64,000 nt of DNA from Zygaena filipendulae (Eukaryota; Arthropoda; Insecta; Lepidoptera; Zygaenidae). The notes under the pieces were generated by a model that was given only the letters and a program-made list of their open reading frames with translations, was not told where the DNA came from and did no database searches. Of the stretch, positions 12,901 to 24,900 are shown in pieces (the stretch's first letter is position 1; every line of letters starts with the position of its first letter). Location of the stretch: the NCBI GenBank assembly GCA_907165275.2, contig OU015660.1, forward strand, positions 7,318,501-7,382,500. Direction: 5' to 3'. Made by a program: the position numbers and the translations under genes.

Positions 12901-15900
12901 CTGAAGCAATGCAACTTTGCACAATTTCCACGATGCAAGTTTTAGAGTTTAGAGTGGGATCAAGTGAATGTGTGTGTTGTGAATGTGAAACGTTATTATA
13001 ATAATTATTATTCTTCTGGATTTCTGAGCTTAGTGTTTATAAACGCAAGCAAAAATAATTACGTTTATTTAATGTACGGTTTAATTCTCGACGTGCCAGT
13101 TAGCTGACACGGAGTAACTTTGAATAATTATTGTTATTAGAGGACAGAGTAGCGCCTACCTGCCTTCATACCACAACTGCCTCACGGCAAGTTGCTACTC
13201 CAAGCGATAACCAAGTGTGTGAACAACGTATGAGGACACAAAATGTTCTGTGTTCACTCCAATTTCAGCTTCTTCTAAATGTGCCGGCTCTTATGTTCTA
13301 TTTTTAAAGTAAAAAATATTTTGACTATGTTTTTCAAGTTGTAGCTTTGGTATGTTTATTCTTGAAGATTCACTTTAGGATCGTTCCCCACTGATTACTA
13401 ACTACTATTAATAAACGTGACTCTTGTTAAAAACAACGGGGAATCCTTACTATTATTATAAATCACAATGTGAGTTCATTTTTTATTTGTTGGTAACGCT
13501 TTCACGCCTTAACTACAGAACCGAGTTGCAAATCGGTTTAGTGGTTGAGGTTGCAAACGTTGTCAGGGGTACAGAAAAGGAAATAGGGTGTACTTTTTAT
13601 CCCAGAATGACCGCGGGAACAAAGAAATTAACGCGCGTGTAATTGCGGGGAAAAGCAGTAATAAATATTATATATTTGAATTTCTACCCTTTTACTTCTA
13701 TCTTGAAACATTAATCAAACAAGCTACTCGTCTAACGCATAACCCTATTAAAAATAAGACCTAACCCTGACTGCAAGATGGCAATGAGTTGAATATTCTT
13801 AAGCACGTACGTTTGTATAACGCCTATCAGACAAGCTTCATAAACTATACTTATAAACCTCCCTCCTGAACAACTCTATCTATTGGTGAAAACTGCATGA
13901 AAATCCGTTCAATGGTTTTTGAGTTTATCGCAAACAGACAGACAGACAGACGCGGCAGAGGACTTTGTTTTATAATATGTAGTGAATAGTGATGAAAAAA
14001 ATAATAATAAGAGAAAGCACATTAAACTTTGGAAGTCGCGGTTTGTGTCGTCATAATCCCGAATAAACTGTAAGTGTATTGCGGTTATTTTTTAAATTAA
14101 TAAAAAAACAAATACGTGTCCAATATTGTTTCAATAATCTACATAGAATTAGAACATTGTATAGGTAATTATGATTTTTTTGCGGGTGGAGGATTGGCGC
14201 ACCTTAAGTTGAGTAGTGGTACCTATAATGGCTGTGTTCATAGCGCGGGTTGCGGTCGTGGAATTTCGTCGAGTCGTCCGCGGAATGCACGCGTTTGCCA
14301 AAGCGGTGGAATGTCACCGCGACATCTTCATGCGACACAGGGGCAACTTTCCGAATGTTTGGCTCGGCGACTGCGGGTAGCATCCCCCGTTCGGTGCTCG
14401 CTCGCTGTGTTTTGCCGCTCTCCAAACGTGGGTATTGTCCCCGCAACATTGTTTAATTGTTGTTTGTACAATTTCAATGACAATTTTCTTGTACATTTCA
14501 AATACAAAGGAATCAAAACTGTTTCTTAATGTTTTGTCAAAGTTCAAGTAGAGTTTAACCTTAATATGTATTATGAATGCGAATGTGAGTTCAATTACCT
14601 ATTTCATTGTTTGTTACAGTTACAATCACGCTTTAACTATTCAACGTCATGAAATTTTGTGTGCACGTTGTCAGGGGTACACGAAAAGACATAGGCTTTA
14701 ATATATTATATTACATATTTTCCTGAAATTCCGAAAATCTCCGGAAAACCACAGGAAACGGCTAGTTTATTTATAATTACTACATATATAGATACTTTGT
14801 TTTTTTTTAAGGATAGTCTAAAAAGACGAGAGCTCCATATTAATATCTTATTGGATATTATCACAGAACTCACCTAAAACTAAAGCTTGTACAGTATAGC
14901 GAAGAAAGTGAAAAAAGCTAAAACTAAAGCTTGTACAATGAGTAAAAATGCATAAGATACTAATTACCCAGAATAAATCTTTACGTAAATGTTTACCCTG
15001 ATGCGAGGGTCGAACTCTCAAAACCTGGCGCAAGAGTTAGGTTCGTTATCAACTAACCCATCGGTGCTGTAATGTTTACCCTGAGGCGGGGATCGAACTC
15101 TCAAAACCTAGCGCAGTAGTTAGGTTCGTTATCAACTAAACCCATCGGTGCTGTAATGTTTACCCTGATGCGGGGATCGAACTCTCAAAACTTAGCGCAG
15201 TAGTTAGGTTCGTTATCAAGTAACCCATCGGGGCTGTAATGTTTACCCTGATGCGGGGACCGAACTCTCAAAACCTAGCGCAGTAGTTAGGTTCGTTATC
15301 AAGTAACCCATCGGGGCTGTAATGTTTACCCTGATGCGGGGGTCAAACTTTCTAAATCTGGCGCAGGAGTTAGGTCCGTGTTCAACTAAAACCATCGGGG
15401 CTGTAAGATATATCCTTAGAATATATTAAAGTGCTATTTCGTTTGAACTAGGCACATAGTAAATATGAGTTCTGTTATAATATTTCACACCTTAGGTACT
15501 TCTTCAGTTTCGTGTTTGCTTAGGATCAATATTATGTCTAACGCTGCCTGATATCAAATCCTTCGTATTTACATTGCTAGAAACGTTACACATTTCAAGT
15601 GTAAAGGCAAATTTGTTTGATGCTCCTATCTGTAGGAAAGCATTGGTATTGGTATATAGATGTTACACGTAGATTTAAAAAAAAATACTACCAATTCTTT
15701 TCTGAATTTTAGTTGTCAAAAAGATTTTGTTATTCAAAGTTACCAAAATCGTCAAATCATCAGTCATACTCGTAGAAACCGCTTTAGGAGATCAAATAGA
15801 CATTGACCTATCTACTAATTGTTTTTGTGGCATTGATGCCGAGCCCCGTTGACAGTGGCAGTGATGGATGACTTTTTTTACCCTCAACCCTTCCTCTCGC

Positions 15901-18900
15901 TCGCCCAAATACCTATCTATTTCAGAACAAAAATTTAGCGCACGATTTTCATACCTATTCAAACTTTGCGAGTTCAAATCGCTGCGGAATTTGATTTTAA
16001 TTTAATCGAAAATAGCTGCTTTGCATTACTTAAACCAAAGTGATTTTATGATAAAAAAAGCGTACACGTCAAATTGAGAAACTCCTCCTTTTTTGAAATC
16101 GGTTAAATATTGTAGATCACTATTGACAGAAGCTTGTGAGAACATAAAGCATTATTGTATTATACATATTTATTTATTTTATTGCTTTTCTATATCAAAT
16201 AAAAGATCATTTGAGAATACAAGTTTCGTAACAGTACAATGTATTGTACCTACATGAGGATCCATTCCCCTTCAGGCATTTGTTGGCGTCGAATGGTGTT
16301 TTCAATATGGGTAATTTCACTTAGTACATTAATAATTTATAAGCTTTATTGCATCTTCATGGATTAACGTTAAAAAAGAAGTATGCACGCGGACTTCCAC
16401 CAGCTAAGTTTACATGAAAAAACCGCTTACTTAGGTAAAGGTTTATTTTAATTACATAGAAATCTTTTTGTTGGGAATCTCGTATACCGTTATGTGATTC
16501 GTTCTAGCGAAATTTTATGAGCGGATTACTTTTATGACCGAGATTAAAACTCCGTTGGCGAATTGTTTACGGCGCTGAATTTGTACGATAGATGGTTAAA
16601 TGTATATTAATATTATCAAAAAGGGAAAAATCTTCCTTTTAAAGAATTCTATGTAAGGATTAACAATGAACATTAAAATTTGTGTAAAAATTAAAAATTT
16701 AGCGTTATTATACAATTTCATTGTATATTATTCGTTTGATTCGATCATAAAAGCATATTTGACATTGACGAGATTTGTTAAGTTTGAAGAATTTTAACAA
16801 TTCTTAAGTTTATTATAAATCGTTTCACTACCGCATGGGTTAAAATGTAAGGAATTTCATAACGAAAATTCTACAATTTGAAAGGTAAGCAAAGGCCTTT
16901 TTGGTATTTACGAAGGTCAACACGGGTTAGGATGAGTCGCAGCGGAAATTTGTGCGGTCTTATGATGTTTTATTAAGCTAAATTTATCTATTTACTTCGA
17001 AGTTTAATTTTAGCCGAGATCATAATCTTGACTTAATTAATAGGTATTGAGAATTTTATACGACACTACTTTGTCTCAAGGAATATGTTTCCTTTGTTCC
17101 AAGCAAAAAAAAAATTCAGGCGTGCTGCGTGCCGTTAAATAGCTTAATTCTTAGCACCATAAACACATTCTCCGACACATAGTTGCCTTGTGATATTGCA
17201 ACTAAACGTTCAAAGTAACACAAACTTAGCTCCGGCACCCGAGGAATTTGTCAGACAGCTCAATGGAATCCACCTTGAGGCAGCAAAATGTGAACCCTGT
17301 ACACCCACCGCGTGTCTTACATAAATATTTGACCTTACTCTAACAATATGAGGCCCAAATAAGGCTTTAGTGTGGCAGAGTTAAGCTTCTTTGCCGTCAA
17401 ATATTGCGGCACGGTTTAGCTTTCTGTATCGTATTAATGACGCTTAAAAGATTATCCAAGATGCAGAGTTATTTATTGTTTCCATCTACAATATTTTGTT
17501 GCATTAAAATAAAATAAAGCTTGTTTCTTATTAGAGAAAAACATAAATACGTTTACGATACTAGCGATTATCAATGTTACGTTTATTTCTTTACTAACTT
17601 ATGTGTACCGTTTCACCTATGTTAATTTCGGGGTTTTCTCGGGAACTCTATTTTTTTAAAATCATAGGGGGTATTTCTATTGCACTGAGTTAAAAAGTAG
17701 AGATAATAAGTCTCTACCTACATATACTATACAAAGTACCTAAATAGTACAAAACAAGTTTTATCCGAATCCTGCATCCAATCAGTTTTTACCGTGCTAA
17801 GTACTCTAATGGACAGACATAGTTACCTATACATAGCATAGTTGACCACAATTATAAAAGTAATTTCCATCGCACTATAGTGTTATGTGTATCCTCCTCC
17901 TTTTTGGCAATCGGTTAGTAACAGTTCAAAGTATTGCTCTAAGAAGAGGAAAAACCGGAATGTTTTGTCTTTGGAATGGACATGCTAAAGGTCACGAGGG
18001 CTGAAAAAAAGCCCCAATGAACAGATGGCGCTCGTCCATCACGTCTGTCGGACGGGAGTGAAGCCCTAATAATTGAACGGACCGCGTTACCGTTAACGAA
18101 TCGCCATTGCTTTGCAGTGTTTACTATCCATTCGTACAGTAACAGGCCTTGTTCTCTTTAACTGAGGCAAAACAGCACCGAATTAAAAAATCTATGTAGA
18201 TATAGGTTTAATGTAGGTATAACTGAAAATTTTTATCATCATTATTATAACATACCTACTAAAATCAATACTATTGTATCAACAAAACCTTGTATAGGTA
18301 CTGTCACTGTAACATTGTAATTTTAAGACCTTAAAAATATTTTTCATTACTCATACTCGGAAAGTAGGTCTGAAGTTGCCTGAGAAGCGGGTTGAAAGTA
18401 ACCCTTTTCAGCCCTAGGGAGAATCGCTTTCAACTGACAACTGTCAAATTATTAAAAAAAAAACTAGGTCTGTTTTCACATTTCTTTTGAACCATGTTCC
18501 AACTTTCTATACAGCCAGCGCGATGTAAAATTGAAATAACGTAAAGTTTAAGGAGGTATTAATTAAAATAAAATTCACTCACTTTTTCTTTAGCTAATTC
18601 CTATTTTTATTTTGACTTTCCTTGCATTCGTAATGAAAAGCACAGTGTTACCCTCGGGAGAAAGACTTATTTAGTCCCTCGATCTATTAGCGCCCTCGCT
18701 ACGCTCGGGCGCCAAACCCCGTCTCGGGACTAAATAAGTTACTTTCACCCCTAGGATAACAATGTACTATTTAGGCTAGGTAGGAAAACGCAAATTTGGA
18801 CCAATCGCAAATCCTACTAATATTATAAATGTGAAAGTGTAGATGTTTAGATGTTTGGATGTTTGTTACTCAATCACACAAAAACGGCGGATCGGGTTTG

Positions 18901-21900
18901 GATGAAATTTGGGATGCACGTGGTCAGGGGTACAGAGAAGAACATAGGGTACTTTTTACCCCGGAATTCCCGCGGGAACTCCGAAACTACCGTGGGTGAA
19001 ACCGCGGGGAACAGCTAGTATTATATATATTAAAAGGCAACGCTTATTTCAAGATTACCTATATAAAGTCCTGGAGTAAGATATAGATTACTATTAACTT
19101 GGCATAAAGTCCCGAAGGAATTCCGAAATTCCCTGAGACCGCGGATGCGGAGCTTTTCCACAAAAGTTTGAAGAATTAAAAAAAAATATCGGGCTTTTTG
19201 TGGGTTAATTTCCTCCTGCCTCCTGCATATAATGTGAATTCAATCATCAAAAAAACAAACATGAAATTATTTCCAGAAATTTCAATCCATATTATGTTAG
19301 TCGTAGTTTTGTGTCTTTAGAATAATCATTATTTGGTGTTAGTAATCCTAATTGGGTATTTTCCGGGATATGAAAATCAAAATTCTAATTAGTCCATCAT
19401 CGTCAGTTGGAAAATAAAAAATAATAGACACGTATTTTTTGCTTTTTCAAATTAATGAAAATAAAGCGCGTTAAATTTTAGGCTGGGGGACTCGTGACGT
19501 CATTATTCGGTATAAGCCCCGTAAAAACGGCACCGGATGGTGACTTCACGCGAAATTTCATCTCAATGTATCGCTGTTATTTTTAGATTAGGTACGTAAA
19601 TAAAGAAAAAATACGTGCCCAATATTTTTTATTAATCTTACACGACGGAACAAAAAAAATATTAAGCCAAGTAGCCAATTCACCTCTTATCCGCTAGTTT
19701 GTGCTCCGACTACCGTTCTTGTCAAGATCAGAGCCCTTATTCAGTATGACCAACAACATTTCTTGCCCATAACGCGCTTCCCAAAAACTTCACGCGAAAT
19801 TTCATCTCAATGTATCGCTGTTATTTTTAGATTACGTAAATAAAGAAAAAATACGTGCCCAATGTTTTTTATTAATCTTACACGACGGAATAAAAAAAAT
19901 ATTAAGCCAAGTAGCCAATTCACCTGTTATCCGCTAGTTTGTGCTCCGACTACCGTTCTTGTCAAGATCAGAGCCCTTATTCAGTATGACCAACAACATT
20001 TCTTGCCCATAACGCGCTTCCCAAAAACGCAATCCCAAACCTTCCAGGTGCCCAAATATTAGTAATTACTATTCTGTATACCATTAGAAACGTTGTAAAT
20101 GTGGTTTTTGAAGTAAAACTTCTTTGAGAACAAGGGAAAGACAATTTTTGTGGCGCGTTATCTTATCACGCCGTGTTATGGTCACAGTGAATAAGGGCCC
20201 AGACCAAGGAGAAACATTTCGAGGGGCAAAACAAATGACTCACTTACCTGTTGATGCTTTCAAAGCGTAACGTCATGGAGCCTGGCTTCGTTCGGGCGAG
20301 CTTAGCAAACGTGACTTGCTTTTATGTCGCAAATGCGTATTGCTCACGTATCTGTCAAAATATTGACGTCTGAAAAACAATCTCATCTTTTTATTGATCT
20401 TGTTTTTATAGAAATAGGTGTGATAAAGTAAAATTACAAATTATTGCGTATTAATTCTTAAAAATTTAATAGAGAAATATAGTCTAAATTTATATAACAC
20501 TAGCTGAACCGAGTTTCACCCGCGTAGTTTCCCATGGCCTTTTTCCGGCTCTATCATCAGATCATCTACATATCATAATGATATTACTTTGTCGCCCAAA
20601 TTACATGTAATATCTACATAAATTACGTACGTAGTAGGTACAGCAGTTTAAAATTGACTTCTAACAATAAGATTTTATTGCATTGTTTGTTAGTTAGGTA
20701 CAAGCGAAGCTAATACCATACCTATAAATATGTTAAAAATAACTCAGAGGTATCATTTTCAATTCATTATGATTTAATATGATTCTAAGATCAATATGAT
20801 TTTAAGCGTATTAATATATTTCAGCATTTTATAGTATAGGTACTACAGAAAATGTAACGTTGTTACTCAGTTATGCGCTACGTCGAGACTCGGGGCGTTA
20901 GCGCGCTCCGCATCGCGTTTCCCAGATGTAAATCTCCGATCTAGTCGCCTCACGCTGCACTCGGTATTTGCAAAATTCATGTGACAGCAAGCCAACTGCA
21001 CAATAATTCACATTGTACCTACTGAATAGCGAAACAGAAATATGTCCTGTCTTATTTGAGTTTCTTTTTAAATTTTAATACGAACAAAAGAGCGTTCTAA
21101 ATTATTTATTACGTTATCATAACATATAAATATATTTAATTTCAATATCGGTAGTAGGTATATTAAAATCAAATATATACTTGAGCATTCCTTTAGAGTA
21201 CAAATTAAGATTAATGAATTAATACGAGAAAACTACAACAATGTTAATTAATTATAATTATAATAATGAATATTACAAGTTTTACCCGTAACGGAATTTG
21301 GATTTAATAATTGCAGCTTCAATCAGTTTTTTATCTTACATATTTACCTACTAATTCTTCATACCAAACATATACTTCTATACTTCTTCATACCAAACAT
21401 ATTATGTATATTTTTTTAACGAAAAATCCTTATGCCCTTTAACATACCTGTAAAAGATACTGAGGGCAGTCCGTCAGTCCGGGCGTGCCCGGAATTTTGT
21501 CAAAGTCTGTCCGGTGCGCGGCCCGGAATGCGAACAATACATCTTCATGTAAAATTCACGGGCCTGCGCCTCCACATTATTAGCTGGAAGGGCAACAGAC
21601 ACTGAAATTAACATTGGAAAATTCCTAATGCGACAGTTCATGTGCCTATCTGACATACTGCTAGAATTTTTTTTGACATTTATTTCGCTTTAGGCCTTTG
21701 TATAAATTATAACCAGTTAGATTTGAGAAGAAACACCAAGTTCTTTTTCTGTCTGATCGGTATACATCCTCCTAAAAAGATATTTTGTGACACATCCTTT
21801 TACACTTTCTCCTATACTTTCTTAATCAAATGCAATTGTTCTATAGCAGAGTATATTTGTGGCAGGGTATTTTTTGTTTATACAAAATCGGCACGTTTAA

Positions 21901-24900
21901 CGTGACCCTAGTTAAAGTTTTGGTTTTATTATTATAGATTAATAGTTTTAGTTTAGTTTTTTACCCGCGTTTTACATTTACTACTTCAGGGGTTGAACTA
22001 CTAAATACCCTGAAATACGTGTTCATATACTATTTTAAAGGAACAGCCTATTTCTATAATAACACTAAAACCAATGGCACTTTAAATAGGTACCATATAC
22101 TATAAATTTACAGTATAGAAAAAGGTTTATTTAAAATAAGTTTTATAATATTACTGTGTAATATTTTATAAGGTAATGTAAGTACAAAACAAATCCAAAC
22201 GAGCTGAAACCTGTCTATATTAGCTTTTTCCATCAGGAAGTAGTAATCTTCCGGATCCATCTTCAGACCCTCGTCATCATATTATCTATTCTATTCTATT
22301 ATGTAATGGAAAGTAATAATGGGAACAAAAGAAACTAGCTCAATTTCGACTATCCTGCCATTTGTACATCACAAAGTTTTGTCTTTACACCATAGCACCA
22401 CCATTAGCTAACTCGATGGTATCTTATCATATTGTTTTATCACTGAAATATGCCGATTTTCATTTTGAACGGATACCAGCAAGTGGTTGAAGAATGGTTT
22501 GTAGGTATAACTAGAAACGGACAAATTACATAAACCATTAACTCTACAAACTTAAAAAAATACATAAGGCATCTTTTTACAAGCTTTTATTTAACTTGAA
22601 ATTTTCGTATAAGCTTGTAAAAAGATGCCTTATGTATTTTTTTAAGTTTGTAGAGTTAATGGTTTGGTCTCGTCGAGCGTGTATGAATCAGTCAGTCATT
22701 ATATACAGGGTGTAAGGTTAAACAAGTGAGTTATTGGAGGAGGGTGTTTAGTATCGGATTCTTGATCAATCTTAATTATAAAAAAAAAATATTAAATTGT
22801 TTTTTGACGTAATATATTCAAGGAAATTGAATGCGAAATTCGACGCCCCTCACTGGCGCGCCGCCATCTAACGTAAAGGTCAATAATTTGTGTAAATTCA
22901 CGTTTTTATTTAAAGGTATTGTTTGATATTTAGTAATGGGTTTTTAGTTACATATTAGCAAGAATTATCGAGAACTTGATAAAGTTTCTTGTTTAACCTT
23001 ACAGTCTGTATAGATACTTACCTACCTACGTACGTATGAGTAGGTGATATCACACAAGCAAAATTCACAATACTCTTTAAAACAACAAGATTATATTATA
23101 TTAGCTGTCCCCGCGGTTTCATCCGCGTTAATGTCGGAGTTTCCGAGGGGATTCCGGGATAAAAAGGACTACCGTAGCTTCCTATAAGTGAAATTTTTTT
23201 CAAAATCCGTTCAGTAGACTCAGAGATTACCCACTACAACGTCAAAAACTCACAAGCTTTACTTCTTTATAATATTAGATAGATAGATAGAAAGATAAAT
23301 ATATATATAATGAGGATGTCTCGCTGTTCTTTACTTCTTTGTTTGTTTGATATAATGATAATGATGGTAGGGTTAAGATTAAAGGATTTTGAGATCAAAA
23401 CATTTTATTATCAGCATTTGTACTCATAACGAAAATGAAGTAGGTATATGATCAGTAATTAAATAAACCAAAATATTCTAGTACAGCGTGTAATCTAGTA
23501 CGTTAAAATAATTTTGTTATTATTTATTTTATTAGCAATATAAGCAAAATAGGTCTTTATTTCGTTAAGACACGAGTTTATGCAGCATACAACGTGTTAA
23601 TGAATTAACTGAAAACCTGATACACCCCATTTAAAAAATAAACAATAATATGATTAAAATATATTTTATGTCCAAAAAATTTATACTTTAAAAGTTATTC
23701 AACATTACTTTGGAGGTGACCTATTTACGAAATTCCGAGCGCTACGCCCGCGCCTCCCGGTTCGAATTTTTTTACTGCGGGTGGCGTACGCGCCAAATAT
23801 TGTATTATAAATAATTTAGGCATGGGCTAATGAAAATGAAAAAATATAACCTATATTAAAACATAGTGCGATCGATTCGCTAGTTGATTCTGAACAAACT
23901 ACTTTCTAGTTTTCAGTTAATTCATTAACACGTTGTATATATACGCATGGTGCGTAACAACTGTTTTTATTAAAATGACAGTCATATCATAATCTATAGG
24001 TACCTACATAGCAGTGCTGAGTCTGTCTGTCAGACAGACAGAATCGGTGAGTGTTAGTATTTTAAAAACTTGTTGCGATGGGCTCTTTTTTTAGGTTGCT
24101 AGGTAGGCACTGAGGATTGTTTTACATAAACTCACCCGCTAAACTACTGTGACGAAACAATTTGAGTTTCTGAAAATGATACAGACCCGAAGGAAACTCA
24201 CATTTCGCACGGGTGAAACCGCGAGCCGCTAGTAAATAATAAAATATACTCGTATAGTATATACCACCAACAGCGGCAGGAAACAAGTTTTAAAGGTTGA
24301 TTCCATTTGAGTTAACCCATCCTCAGGCTACATTAAACGTTAAGTTTGTTGTTTTCTCTCAGGCAAGCATCGTAATGACCGTGTTTTCCTTTGCTTCCAT
24401 TGCTCTATAACCGTTACTTGGCAATTTGTTGTTAGAACATATTATGAGGCTAAAATAATATTAATTTTATTTTTCATTAGATTTTAATCTATATTTAAAT
24501 ATATAAATACTAAATACACATAATAAACAAGTTTTCTGATTGACTCAAATATTGAACCGATACAACTGAAGCTAGGAATATAAAATTTAGCATAAACCTT
24601 CCTACTAATATATGTAACTAGTGAGTAAAGATTTATGGAACTTTAATCCCGAATGAAGTGAAAAAGGATGGTAAAAATTCAAGGATTCAAGTATCGCCAA
24701 TTTTGTAGTTAGTGTTATGAAAACTCATGTTTGTTTTCTCTTTAATGAAATACATATTTCAAATTTGGGGAAATTTTACCCATATCGTAATGGTAGGTAA
24801 ATTTACCTTAATGACCCACGACCAGTTAGTAATCGATATTTTACCATGGGTGAAGTCTGTAAATCAACTTTGTAAGGGCTATGTACGTGATAAGCAACTG

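Noticed and set aside
14116..14529. 137-residue + strand open frame
   Set aside because: The frame is open because of local GC-richness; composition is Cys/Arg/Ser-rich, no signal, no splice signals, and the other strand is open too. Kept only as an island of unknown origin.
14988..15404. CRISPR-like array
   Set aside because: The units are contiguous without unique spacers and carry a tRNA-like B box, in an animal genome.
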